Assembly (NCBI GenBank): GCA_015179125.1
Contig: WHVA01000120.1
Coordinates: 1 to 64,000 of the forward strand
DNA length: 64,000 bases
Origin: Gautieria morchelliformis
Taxonomy: Eukaryota; Basidiomycota; Agaricomycetes; Gomphales; Gomphaceae
Direction of reading: 5' to 3'
In this document: one piece after another, positions 11,400 to 22,109 of the stretch
How the letters are laid out: every line of letters begins with the position of its first letter
How positions within the stretch are numbered: the first letter of the stretch is position 1
The notes under the pieces: model-generated
Seen by the model: the letters and a program-made list of their open reading frames with translations, nothing else
Told to the model about the DNA's origin: nothing
The model's database searches: none
Translations under genes and position numbers: made by a program

Positions 11400-12260
11400 A
11401 GCAGATACAGTTACAAAAACGTACCAGAAAGGGGATAATACCCAGGTAGGGTATGCAGTAGTGACTGGACAAATGCACTTGAAAAGTGCCTACAAAATGC
11501 CAACCAAGCAAAGTTATAGCAAATAAGAAGACAATAAGCATCAAGAAAAGGCAGGTACAATAGCATAACACTCACCAGAAACACCCAGGTAGCAAGTGCA
11601 GCAGTGACAGGAAGAATGTCACTTGAAAAGTGCCTAAAAAATGCCAAAAAAGCGAAATTATAGCAAATAAGAAGATAATAAGCATCAAGAAAAGGCAGAT
11701 ACAATAGCATAACACTCACCAGAAACACCCAGGTACTCAGTGCAGCAGTGACAGGACAAATGTCACTTGAAAAGTGCCTAAAAAAGGCCAAAAAAGCGAA
11801 ATTATAGCAAATAGGAACACAATAAGCATCAAGAAAGGGCAGATACAACAGCATAACACTCACCAGAAACACCCAGGTACTCAGTGCAGCAGTGACAGGA
11901 CAAATGTCACTTGAAAAGTGCCTAAAAAAGGCCAAAAAAGCGAAATTATAGCAAATAAGAACACAATAAGCATCAGGAAAAGGCAGATACAACAGCATAA
12001 CACTCACCAGAAACACCCAGGTACTCAGTGCAGCAGTGACAGGACAAATGTCACTTGAAAAGTGCCTAAAAAAGGCCAAAAAAGCGAAATTATAGCAAAT
12101 AAGAACACAATAAGCATCAGGAAAAGGCAGATACAACAGCATAACACTCACCAGAAACACCCAGGTACTCAGTGCACCAGTGACAGGACAAATATCACTT
12201 GAAAAGTGCCTAAAAAAGGCCAAAAAAGCGAAATTATAAATAACCAACATAAAAAGGCAG
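11400..12260 (-). repeat. 144-bp tandem array with TTTTCGCTTTTTT-like core in Helitron C
   Basis: Five to six copies, period about 144 bp, in the 5' region of the element. On the minus strand each unit contains CTGGTGAGTG, then about 75 nt later TTTCGCTTTTTTGGCCTTTTTTAGGC. This looks like a 5' splice site followed by a polypyrimidine tract and 3' splice site. The core occurs near 11645, 11791, 11934, 12077 and 12222. Because 144 is a multiple of three, one frame stays open (11411-12250 minus, 48-residue repeats). I do not consider it protein-coding. Confidence 0.8.
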
Positions 12261-12560
12261 TTTCAGTAGCATCAAACCCACCAGAAAGAACCTAGATAGG
12301 ATGTTAATGGAAGGGATGCAGGTGGTGGGAGGGATGGGATGGGATGGGATGGTGGTAGAAGGAGGGCAGAGGGGACCGGCTGCGCAGTGTCTGCCAGGTC
12401 ACCCAGCGGTGTACCGGCAAGCCCCAGAGACCGGTCGGTCTGGGCTGGGCCTGGGCCTAGGGCTCGCGGCTGCGCCGCTCGCTCCGCTGACCTAATTTTT
12501 ACGTAACATTATTTGTAAGCGGTGCCCACAACCACCCACCCCCCGTGTTTCACTCTTAGA

Positions 12561-12590
12561 CTAGGTGGATACCCGCGCTTCGCGCGGGGG
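12561..12590 (-). other. Helitron D 3' terminus with hairpin
   Basis: CTAG at 12561-12564 followed inward by the same perfect GC hairpin as at 2280 and 5467. Confidence 0.85.
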
Positions 12591-12722
12591 TGCAAGTCAA
12601 ACGCCTCGGCAAGGTCAAACACATCAGTAAGTCTAATGCATCGGTAAGTCTAACATATCAGTAAGGTCAAGTGCATTGGGGAAAATCAAAGTAATCAATT
12701 TGCATCAAGTAGATATCAGAAA

Positions 12723-15274
12723 TCAAGGAGCTCTAAGTAATACATCTTTATATACAATGTTGGTTGTGTTCAAACCCTCCTCAAGCAAGACCTTCACTTT
12801 GTTCCAGCTTGTTCCCCTTGAAACACCAACATACAACTGGCCATGTCCAAACACTGGATATCTCAGGTCCAGCCCAACCGTACCCAAAGACTGTCCCTGG
12901 GACTTGTTGATGGTCATTGCAAATGCCACACGCACTGGAAACTGTCTCCTCTGCAGCACAAATGGTAATTCTCCCTCTGATGGTGAAATGGTGATCCTGG
13001 GGATGAAAGCAGTATTTCCTGCACGTGGACCTGAGATGATCCTGACCTCCAACACTCTATTCCTCATCCTCACCAACCGCAACCTTGTCCCATTGCATAG
13101 TCCTTGCTTCTTATCCAAATTGCGCAACATCATCAGAGGCACTCCAGGCTTGACTTCCAAGTGAGCAGGAGGAAGACTGCCCATCTCTATGGAATTCAGA
13201 TACTCAACAGGATACTGCTCTGCAAAGTCGGTTTCCTTGACAGAATCTGCACAGTGGAAGACCTGAGCATCACCTGGAAACTGCCTCAACACCATGGAAT
13301 TGATCTCATTGACCTCAGTATTTCTGGGACAGAGGATGGCCCGCTCTAAAAAATAATTGTCCTGGGCAGGGATTGCATTGCCAATGCCAGGGTATATTTC
13401 CTGGATCAGCTCTGCAATTCCAGGGCCACAAACCATGTGAGGAGGGAGTGAGAACGTATGATCTAGTGGGAGATCCTTTCCCTGACCCACATTCTGCAGC
13501 CATTCTGCAAACCTGGCTCTGTCAGGGTCATTTCTCACCCGCATATTCTCTGTCAGATGGAGGACCTTGATCTTTGGCCACAGATATGACTTCTGAAGGG
13601 TAGCTCCCACGATATCCTCCTTGGAGCCTTTGGGGACGATTGGGAGAGTCTGCTGAAAGTCACCTCCAAAGGCAACCGTGATGCCACCAAAGGGTCTGTC
13701 AGGCTGGTCAAGGAAATCCCTCAGTGTCCTGTCAATGGCCTCTATGGCATGGCGATGCTGCATTGCAGCCTCATCCCAGATGAGGAGACTGGCCTGTCTC
13801 AGCATGTCAGCCTTGTCAGAGTTCTTTGTGATGAAGGAGAGAGAGCGCTCATGGACAGGAATGGGAATTCCAAGCATGCTATGAGAGGTTGTACCCTTAG
13901 TGAGGATAAGTGCAGTCATTGCAGATGAGGCTACTGCGATCACAATGAGGCTCTCCGCTCTACAGGAGTGGATTAGAGTGTTCCATGTGAATGATTTCCC
14001 AGCACCACCTGAGCCAGTGACAAAAAACATTTGTCCATCAGGTTTCCCATGAGCATCTCTGGTCAGTGCCGACCGTAATATCTGATCATGCGCGGACCTT
14101 TGCCCCTCATTCAGCCTGGGAACCTCCTCATCAGCTATGTCCCTCTCTTGAACAGGGTCATAGTCCCTCTGCTCAGCTATGAACCTGTTTCCAATGAGGG
14201 CCTCCCACTCGCCTGCCACCCGAGGCATATCATCAAAGCTGCTCAAGGACATTCCACCCTGCTGGAGGATTTTTTCCAAGAGAAAGAGGCCAAACTCATA
14301 AACCTGATCGTCCTGTGGATTCTGCATACCATGTCTGATTTGGAGCTGATGTCTGAGATCATCACATATGTGCTCCCTGAAGCCACCCCATAATCTGCCG
14401 GGGCCCGATGGATTGCAATGGCCAAGGATGGTGGCAAAGAGATGTCTGAGCTGAGCACCTGTTTTCATGCCACTGGCTTCCTGGAGACACAACCTCAACT
14501 CCTGATCATCATCCAGAAGTCCCCTTGCACGACAGGCCTCCTTGTAAGTAGCATATTGTATGCCATCCACCGACCTAAGCTCCTCAAAGGATCTAGCCCC
14601 CTTGACCACTGTGAGGAGAGTGCGCACAAAAAATCTCTCTCCTGATTTAGGGTTTGCAAAGTGAAGGCGACCGATGCTAAAACTTCTTTGGTGTGGTGTC
14701 CATACCTTTTCCTGTGCTTGCCAGGTAAAATGCTCAGGAAACTCCACATAGAGCAGATCACGTGCTTCAGGGTAGATATCATTGGCCTCAAAGTAAGCCA
14801 TGAGCGGTGTCTTTTTTGCCTCAGCCCTTTCCAGGATGTTGTCCACATCCTGGTTGGGATCAAAGATGATTGTGTGATGGTCCTTTTCATGGACTGGGAG
14901 TGCCATGACTGCAGGCACCTGGGTGTGGATTTCCCGCTCCAGCAACCTCCAACAGGCCTCATGAGCACTGACGTAGCGAGCGTCCAGGTACTGCTTAATT
15001 TCATCCTGGGTGCAACCAAACTCCATGGTGGTCCGATCATGGCCCTTGTAAAGATACTTGTGGATATACTTGATACACCTCACATTGATGGTGAGTTCAG
15101 GGTTGATGTGACACCAGAATTTGAGCAAGAGCAGAGCAGAGTATGGCACAACCCATCTGTTGTCCAGCATGTCACCTCTGACATTGTGCAGCCTTCCATC
15201 ACCTCCCTTGCCCTTTGACGCTGCTGCTGGCGATTTCTCTGTGGAGTAGATGGATCCCTGAGGAATGCAGGCAT
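12723..15274 (-). pseudogene. Helitron D truncated Rep-helicase
   Basis: Homology to the protein of element C begins at DGRLHNVRGD (about 15203) and runs to the stop at 12723. It includes the tyrosine motif YIHKYLYKG and all PIF1 helicase motifs (GSGGAGKS, WDEAAM, GGDFQQTLP, INKSQGQS, GVSRG). The original start codon and first ~25 residues (MPAFLRDPSTPQRN, from 15274) survive, but in a different frame from the rest. The deletion that joined them removed the proline-rich region, the zinc motif and the HUH motif. An open frame from 15302 runs through the junction by chance. Without the HUH residues the protein could not nick DNA, though the helicase part might still be made. Confidence 0.85.
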
Positions 15275-15299
15275 AAGAGTAGAGCGACAATAAAGCTGC

Positions 15300-16000
15300 C
15301 AATATCAGACATACATGGCAAGCACAAATTTAAAGATATCTATTTCAAACAGAAACAGAAACAAAATTAGCCTAAAAGAGGGAAAATGATAGGAGCATGA
15401 AAACATACCCAAGGGAGAACAGCCAGGGGGGGTATATCTGGCATGAGAGGCTAAATAAGCCTAAAAAGGCCAAATAAAACAATAACCTTTACCAGAGGGC
15501 TTGCAGAGACACTGGTCCTCATATAAATACTTAAATAGCAGATACAGTAGCATCAAACTCACAGAATAGGGGAATAATGCACAGGTAGAATGGACAGCAG
15601 TGAAAGGACCAAAGTCACCTGCAAAGAGCCTAAAAAATGCCAAAAAAAGTGAAAATGTAAGAAATAAAAACAAAACAGACATTAAAAGGGCAGAAACAGC
15701 AGCATAAAACTCACCAGGAGTGGGGAATAATGCCCAGGTAGGAAGTACAGGAGTGGAAGGACCTATGCCACCTGCAAAGAGCCTAAAAAAGGCAAAAAAA
15801 AGCGAAAATATAAGAAAATAAAAACAAAACAGACATTAAAAAGGCAGAAACAGTAGCATAAAGCTCACCAGGAGTGGGGTATAATGCCCAGGTAGGAAGT
15901 ACAGGAGTGGAAGGACCTATGCCACCTGCAAAGAGCCTAAAAAAGGCCAAAAAAAGCGACATAGCCACATAAGAAACATGACAACAAAAGGCAGGTACAA
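15300..16000 (-). repeat. Tandem array with TTTTCGCTTTTTT-like core in Helitron D
   Basis: Three copies of about 150 bp, cores near 15644, 15793 and 15947 (plus-strand AAAAAAGCGAAA). Each is preceded on the minus strand by a GGTGAG donor-like site and followed by TTTTTTAGGC. The layout is as in element C, but the spacer sequence differs. Confidence 0.75.
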
Positions 16001-16789
16001 AACTCACCAGAATGGCACTATAACACCCCAGTAGAATGCTAACAGGTGGGGATGGTGGTGGTGGGAGGGAAGAATGGGCGGCAGGCTGCGCAGCTGTTCC
16101 TGCGGAGGAACGGAAGACCGATGGGTCCTCGCGAGACCGGTTCTGGACCGCAGCCAGCGCCGGACCGGTAGACCGGCGTCAACCGGTCAGGCCAGGGGCT
16201 CGCGGCTGCGCCGCTCGCGCGCCCCGCTGACAAACTGATGACCTAAAAGCTGACATAAGCTCGACGCCCACAACCCACCGAGCCGCTTTCACCTATAGGA
16301 ATATCTATAGTATAAAGTTCTAGGGGGGGCGGTTGTGGGCCTCGCTATATGAAAACAGCACGCTCCGCTGACATAATCCTGACTAAGATGCAAACAAACC
16401 ACGCACTGTGGCGGAGTTTGAATGCAAGCGGCGCAGCCGCGAGCGACCAACAGCGCTCCTGGTCACGTGACCCGTTCGCGTCCAACGTTGCTGCGCGCGT
16501 GCACCCACCTTCCCTCAACCCTCCTGCTGCCATTTCCTCTGGTCCAACTGGCAACCTCTGGCTCTCCTGCCCACTGTGTCTGTGCCTGCTGGATCTGTCT
16601 GTCTGCTGCTGGCTCTCTGTCTATGCTGCTGGCTCTCTGTCTGTTGCTGGCTGTCTCTCTGTCTGGCTCTCTGTCTGGCTCTCTGTCTGGCTCTCTCTGT
16701 GTCTGCTACTGGATTTCTCTGTGTGTGGCTCTTTCTGTGTCTCTTACTGGGGCTCTCTGTCTCTCTACAGTCCCCTCATGTAAATTTTG

Positions 16790-17560
16790 TTAATATTTTC
16801 GCTTTTTTATCTCTTTTGACTTCTTTTCACCCTAGGCTGCTCCTCTCATTGCCTCCCACCTTTCTTGATGGTCATTACTGGCTCTGGTGTGTTTTTTTCC
16901 TGTAATATCTATCATTTCTTCCAATAATTTTCGCTTTTTTATCCTCTTTTTGTCTTCTTTTCAGCCACCTCTCTCAATGCCTCTCACCTTGCCTGTCTGA
17001 TATTGGTGCATCTGGTGTGTGTCTTGCTATCATGTTTTGATATTTATTAGAATCAGCTTCTCTCCATGGTAAATATTGCTATTTCTTGGTATAATTTTCG
17101 CTTTTTTAATCTCTGTTTGACTTCTTTTCAGCTTAGGTTGCTCCTCTCATTGCCTCCACCTTTCTTGGCCATCACTACTGCCTCCTGTGTGCTCTTTCCT
17201 TATCATATCTGTCATTTCTTCCCCTAATTTTCGCTTTTTTATCCTCTTTTTGCCATCTTTTCAGCCCAGGTTCCTCCTCTCAGTGTTTCCCACCTTTCCT
17301 GTCTGCCATTGCTGCATCTGGTGTGTGTCATGCTATCATATTTGTGTTGTTTTGACATTTAGTAGGATCAGCTTCTCTCCATGGTATTTCTTCTAACATT
17401 TTCGCTTTTTTAACCACTTTTTGACTGCTTTTCAGCCTGGCCTGCTCCTCTTATTGCCTCCCACCTTTCTTGATCATCATCATAGCCTGTGGTGTGTTTT
17501 TTCTGACATTTCTTGCAATAAGATTTCGCTTTTTTACCCTCTTTTTTTTTCTTTTTTTTT
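16790..17560 (+). repeat. TTTTCGCTTTTTT array in Helitron E, dimeric period
   Basis: The core occurs six times, near 16797, 16926, 17094, 17228, 17397 and 17524. Spacing alternates between about 130 and 168 bp, giving a roughly 300-bp dimer. Each core is followed by a T-rich stretch and a CTTCTTTTCAG acceptor-like end, as in AATTTTCGCTTTTTTATC at 16926. A leucine/cysteine-rich open frame at 16576-16905 overlaps CTCTGTCTGG-type simple repeats (16580-16760) and is not considered a gene. Confidence 0.8.
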
Positions 17561-17885
17561 TTTCTAGCACAGGTTCAGAGCTCCCACCATTCCTGTGTGT
17601 CATGGCTGCAAGTGGTATGTTTCTTGCTCTCATATCTGCTTCTTTTTTGATATTTATTAGGAACAGTTTCTGTTTTTTTTTTAATTGTTATGTATTTGTT
17701 TTATTTTATTTTTTCATGTATATATATACTGTATATTTGTCAAAATAGATACCAAAAAATTGCCTTGACTTTGCTAAAAATTAATGACAACAGCCTCTGC
17801 TTGCAAAATGTAAGTCTATTATCCATCGTAAACCCTCTGACATTTATTTATTTTCTCTGCACCTACAATAAGTTCACCTTTAGGC

Positions 17886-18040
17886 TCTTAGAGTTATGCT
17901 ACATATGGGGACATACTACAAACAAGGGACATGCTATGCACACTATACTTGGGTGACATGCTACACTCAGGGGACATGCTACACATGGGGGACACAGTAC
18001 AAACAAGAGACATGCTACACATGATATACTTGGGGTACAT
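17886..18040 (+). repeat. Minisatellite remnants in Helitron E
   Basis: Units like GGGACATGCTACACATGGGG are the reverse complement of the array in Helitron B. The array continues at 18513-18688 and 19359-19450, because two LTRs inserted into it. Sequence at 17740-17810 matches the AT-rich block of A and B in inverted orientation. Confidence 0.8.
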
Positions 18041-18512
18041 TGTAAGGGCAACCCTGGCTGGTTGTGGAGATCACACTACCACACAACTGACAAGGGGAAA
18101 TCCAAAGTATGTATAAATGAACAGAGTATACAAGAGAGGGGATTCTCACCTGACAAGGGGAAATCCAAAGAGAAAAGTCTAAGGACCCCCAATGTCAGCG
18201 AGCCCGTATTATACTACGCTGTGCAGCCAGGGACAACACTTGGCACCCGCCATCAACCCTGCATTCCCCTGACCTCCCTGACCCTTGATTGACCCTTGAT
18301 GCCACCTATTACGTGAGTCGCTTGATTTCCGACACTGTTCCGAGAGCGGACATCGGAAATTGGAGTGGAACTGGCAAAGCAAACAGAACTGGTGGAAGGT
18401 CTCCCAGAAGCGGAATCATTTCCGAAAGCAGAGGCGGAGATGGAATCAGAACCGTAAGCGGAGTTGGAAATGGAGTCGGAACTGGAAATGGAAAACAGGG
18501 TGTCCCCTGACA
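18041..18512. mobile_element. Solo LTR (family 1) inside Helitron E
   Basis: A 472-bp segment beginning TGTAAGGGCAACC and ending CCCCTGACA, flanked by TACAT/GACAT (4 of 5 bases match). The same element lies at 63175-63654 with a perfect TTTCC duplication, which confirms the boundaries. The second half carries a degenerate CGGAANTGGA simple repeat that opens long spurious frames. Confidence 0.85.
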
Positions 18513-18688
18513 GACATGCTATGCATGGGGGATACACTACACATGGGGACATGCTACACACAAGGGACATAATACATATGATATACTTGGGAGACACACT
18601 ACACATGGGGAACACACTACACATGGGAAACATGCTACACATGGGGAACATGCTACACTTGGGGGACATGCTATGCATGGTGACATGC

Positions 18689-19358
18689 TGTTACGTATCA
18701 AGATTTTGGCAAGTCGGAACTAGAAAGGACAATGGCTTCAACTTATATGTTGCACCCCCAATGAACTATCGTCCTAAGTATTTCGGATCACGAGTCGGAA
18801 GTTGGAACATATCGAACTAAACAGAAGTCAGAGCTTGCGTTGGAAACTGAGTCGGAAGGTGGAAGGCAGGAGGTGGAGAGACAGAGGTCTTGCAAAACTC
18901 GCTATGCTAAGAACAGGAGATAGAGCAAAGGAAATCACGTATCGAAGGTGATTATCTGATTGCAGAATAACGAGCATACATGAGGGGCTTTTATACAAAG
19001 AGCTGAGACAACATGTAATGGTGTAGTACTAAGCAAATTCTGGAGGGAGCGGAAGTCGGATAGACATGCGGGATAATTAACTAATTGGGAACAAGGGGAC
19101 TACAAGGGGGGTGCAGGGTAGGGTATAACGATGGCAAAAGAACAAGGGGTCGGAAAGTATATCTGACATAAAGAAACAATGAGACTCCAAAGGGGCTGGA
19201 CAGGTGGTCTTGCTGTGCTGTGAGGCGAGTCTGGTGGGTCCGAGTAATAGAGTCAAAAGAACAAAGGAATAAAACAATGGGTGGAATGTTGGAATTATCG
19301 GAGGGTCAGAATGTGAGTGGAACTGAGTGTCGGAAGTCGGAAATGCATGGTCCTAACA
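18689..19358. mobile_element. Solo LTR (family 2) inside Helitron E
   Basis: A 670-bp segment from TGTTACGTATC to GGTCCTAACA, flanked by a perfect 5-bp duplication CATGC (18684-18688 and 19359-19363). It is an inverted copy of the LTR at 2450-3129 in Helitron B. No internal coding sequence remains. Confidence 0.88.
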
Positions 19359-19464
19359 CATGCTATGCACACTATACTTGCAGGACACACTACACTCCGG
19401 GAACACATGCCATACATAGGGACATGCTACCCATGAGGGGCACACAGACATGGGAGAAATGGGT

Positions 19465-19603
19465 GGAGACATTACCTACCTGATGCATTACTTAGAGCTA
19501 CTTTCAATTGTGATAAGATGTGTTTTACTTATCCAAATAATTTTACTTATCCCAAGTTTTATTTACCCAATGTGTTTGACCTAACCATGGGTATCCACCC
19601 TAG
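19465..19603 (+). mobile_element. 3' end of an older Helitron nested in E
   Basis: The sequence TTACTTAGAGCTACTTTCAA near 19489 and the run to GGTATCCACCCTAG (ending 19603) match the reverse complement of the B-type 3' end (about 2269-2440). The GC hairpin is lost. Together with B-like minisatellite and AT blocks from about 17740, this suggests a B-type element inserted into E. The 5' border was not located. Confidence 0.6.
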
Positions 19604-19683
19604 CAGTGGTCCCAGTGCATTCACATCCAATGGGTCCCCGGCAGTCCCTACCCAGTGCTGTGCCACATCCTGGTGTGCAGCAC

Positions 19684-19833
19684 AGGGCCACGGTAGGAAT
19701 TGACTTGCAATATGCAGCATTTTCACATGGACAGTTTTATGTTGCACTAATTGTAACAGAGTCCATGTTCTTTAGGGAAGGGAACACAACATGTAATATT
19801 GTATACAAACAGGTGCTGCTAAAGCCTGATTAA
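19684..19833 (+). pseudogene. Helicase C-terminal remnant of Helitron E
   Basis: About 50 codons whose product (VGIDLQYAAFSHGQFYVAL ... NIVYKQVLLKPD) aligns with the last residues of the C and D helicases (VGLDLRYPVFGHGQLYVGVS ... NIVYKDVLL). The rest of the protein is absent. This shows that E came from an autonomous Helitron by internal deletion and that the gene ended just before the 3' hairpin. Confidence 0.8.
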
Positions 19834-19911
19834 TTATGTAGTTTCATTTCACCAAATATAATTCTGTAATACTATTGACTACCCCTGTGCGATGTTAACC
19901 TTACTTAACTA

Positions 19912-19942
19912 ACCCGGTGCGAAGCACGGGTCTATTGGCTAG
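19912..19942 (+). other. Helitron E 3' terminus with hairpin
   Basis: A stem of 8 pairs with a bulged G and a GAA loop (19912-19931), a 7-nt gap, then CTAG. The next base (19943) is the T of Helitron F's TC. Confidence 0.85.
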
Positions 19943-20289
19943 TCTATAGTATAAAGTTCTAGGGGGGCGGTTGTGGGCCTCCCTATATGAAAACAGCACG
20001 CTCCGCTGACATAATCCTGACATAATCCTGACATAATCCTGACTAAGATGCAAACAAACCACGCACTATGGCGGGGCTTGAATGCGAGCGGCGCAGCTGC
20101 GAGCAGCGTCTAATCCTGACTAAAACGCTGCGCACAACGCGCGTTCTCTACCCCCTGCCATCACGCTCTCCCACCGTCCTCCCAGCGTGCTTCTTTCATA
20201 TCGATTTCTGTCTCAGGTATGTTCTCACCTCCTGGATCAATTGACTGACCCTGATGAGGCATGCAGAAGCTTTTCATTCACTGGTGTGT

Positions 20290-21100
20290 CTCTCATTTAA
20301 TTTTCGCTTTTTTAACTCATTTTTGGCCCCTTTTTAGGCCAGATTACACCTCTCAGCTCCTCTTCACTCTGCCTGTGGGTGTCTGCCTGCATCCTGGTGA
20401 GCATCCTGGCCCCATTTTCGCTTTTTTTGCATGGTTTGCTCATGCAAGCAGCTCTGCAGTGCCTTGGGTATGTTTTTCTCTTTTATTTTCGCTTTTTTAG
20501 GCTTATTTTTGCCTTTCTCATGCCAGATCTATCCTCCCAGCCTCATATCTCTTAGGTATGGTTTCATCCTCTGAGCAATTCCCCTTTTCTGTGTTAATTT
20601 TCGCTTTTTTGCCCCATTTTTTCCCCTTTTCAGGCCAGATTACACCTCTCAGCTCCTTTTCACACTACCTGTGGGTGTCTGCCTGCATCCTGGTGAGCAT
20701 CCTGGCCCCATTTTCGCTTTTTTTGCATGGTTTGCTCATGCAAGCTGTTCTGCAGTGCCTTGGGTATGTTTTTCTCTTTTATTTTCACTTTTTTAGGCTT
20801 ATTATTGCCTCTCTCAGGCCTGATCTATATTCCCTGCCTCATATCTCTTAGGTATGGTTTCATCCTCTGAGCAATTCCCCTTTTCTGTGTTAATTTTCGC
20901 TTTTTTGCCCCATTTTTTCCCCCTTTTCAGGCCAGATTACACCTCTCAGCTCCTCTTCACTCTACCTGTGGGTGTCTGCCTGCATTCTGGTGAGCATCCT
21001 GCCCTCATTTTTGCTTTTTTGCATGGTTTGCTCATGCTAGAAGCTCTGCAGTGCCTTGGGTATGTTTTTCTCTTTTGATTTTGCTTTTTAAAGTTTATTT
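20290..21100 (+). repeat. TTTTCGCTTTTTT array in Helitron F, trimeric period
   Basis: Nine cores or decayed cores lie near 20294, 20414, 20485, 20597, 20711, 20781, 20893, 21008 and 21078. Spacing cycles about 112, 115 and 70 bp, giving a 297-bp higher-order repeat present in nearly three copies (for example TATGGTTTCATCCTCTGAGC at 20556 and 20852). Spacers differ from those in C, D and E; only the core and the T-rich, AG-ended tail are shared. Confidence 0.85.
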
Positions 21101-21624
21101 TGGCTGTTTTTCAAGCTTACTTAGGCCTTTTTCATCCCAGATATACTTCCAAGCCTCCTATTCCTTTGGTAGGTTTTCGTTCTCATCACATTGTTGCTTT
21201 TTTGAAATTAATTTAGGCTTTGTTATCAGGTCCTCCAACAGGCCTTCCTGTCATTGGTGAGTTTGGCGGTCACTTTTACTTTTCTTGGATGCTTATTAGA
21301 TATATCTAAGTCCCTCTGGTATATTTGGTTGTTTTATATAACTTTTTCAGGCTTGATTTAACCTCTTCATTCCAGATCTGTTCTCCAGGCTGTCACTCCT
21401 TAGGTATCTTCCTATTCTCATAGCAATTTTCCTTTTTGGCACCAATTTTGGGGTTGTCCATAACTGATCAGTTTGCTATTTCTTTCAGTCCCAGCTATCC
21501 AGTAAGGTTTTGCCATCTGTATGTTGGATTTTCAAGCTAATGTTGACTTGGCCATTAGTTTCCCTTCTTGGTTTTTGCTAGGCTCTGTGCGGTGCTAATC
21601 TCTCTGGCCTATAGTGATTGAGGT

Positions 21625-21955
21625 GGTTGGTTGGTTGGATTGTGCACTGGAAGCTTGCATTGCAGTTTGGTTCTGGCAAGAATTACAACTCCAGTGTGGT
21701 CTGTGAACTGGATTGGTTTGGTGGTGCATATTGGATTTAGGGGGTTTAGGTGGACATTGACCACCTTGCTGGTATCTGTGGTGGATTTGTTAGGTTGGGT
21801 GGTCAGTTGGTTGGATTGTGCACTGGGGGCTTGCATTGCAGTTTGAGTCTGGCCAGAGTTACAACTCTGTTAGCCAGTGTGGTCTGTGAACTGGGATTGG
21901 TTTGGTGGTTTAGACGGTTTAGGTGGACATCGACCGCATCCCTGGTATCCCCTAT
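21625..21955 (+). repeat. Direct tandem duplication of about 160 bp in Helitron F leader
   Basis: GGTTGGTTGGATTGTGCACTGG-type sequence through GTGGTCTGTGAACTGG and GGTTTAGGTGGACAT occurs twice, starting near 21631 and 21800, with small differences. From 21960 to 22100 no clear feature is seen before the Rep frame. Confidence 0.75.
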
Positions 21956-22109
21956 TGTTGGTTGTGAGCTACAGTCATTGTGAAAATGTGAGTATCCTTG
22001 ATAAAAAAAATTTTTTTTGGCTTGATTTGAAACTGACTGTAATCTAAGGGAGCCCTCTACACCAGACCGTGATAGGCAGGAGGAGCGTGCTCTGGAGCGT
22101 CAGCGGCGG

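Larger units (their letters stand above)
5456..12560 (-). mobile_element. Helitron C, formerly autonomous, 7.1 kb
   Basis: On the minus strand it begins TCTAAGAGTG at 12560 and ends CTAG at 5456-5459, with a CCCGCGC/GCGCGGG hairpin just inside. From 5' to 3' it holds a 144-bp tandem array (11400-12260), the Rep N-terminal part (11263 to about 9426), an insertion (about 9009-9425), and the Rep catalytic plus helicase part (9008-5605). The coding region carries an in-frame stop at 9848-9850 and the insertion, so it is probably not autonomous now. Element D is closely similar over the helicase and 3' end. Confidence 0.9.
12561..16300 (-). mobile_element. Helitron D, internally deleted
   Basis: On the minus strand it starts TCCTATAGG at 16300 and ends CTAG at 12561-12564, abutting the TC of Helitron C at 12560 with no gap. 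The 3' hairpin is the same as in A-C. It carries the same helicase and 3' sequence as C with only scattered differences, but an internal deletion near 15205 removes the zinc motif and HUH part of Rep. It is therefore a deletion derivative that would need a partner to move. Its 5' terminus matches B, while C matches A. Confidence 0.9.
16304..19942 (+). mobile_element. Helitron E, non-autonomous composite
   Basis: Starts TCTATAGTATAAAG at 16304 and ends CTAG at 19939-19942, preceded by the hairpin ACCC-G-GTGC GAA GCAC-GGGT (about 19912-19931). Only 'ATA' (16301-16303) separates it from the 5' end of Helitron D, which points the other way. The interior holds a TTTTCGCTTTTTT array (16790-17560), short minisatellites, two solo LTRs, the 3' end of a nested older Helitron (to 19603) and a small helicase remnant (19684-19833). 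Helitron F begins at the very next base. Confidence 0.85.

Noticed and set aside
11411..12250. A 279-residue repetitive hydrophobic protein
   Set aside because: It stays open only because the repeat period is a multiple of three; the unit looks like intron sequence and has no start or codon context.
16576..16905. A Leu/Cys-rich membrane protein
   Set aside because: It overlaps CTCTGTCTGG simple repeats and the TTTTCGCTTTTTT array.
18289..18820. A Trp/Arg-rich or Gly/Thr-rich coding region
   Set aside because: It lies in the CGGAA-type simple repeat of a solo LTR; the same frames recur in the LTR at 63175-63654.
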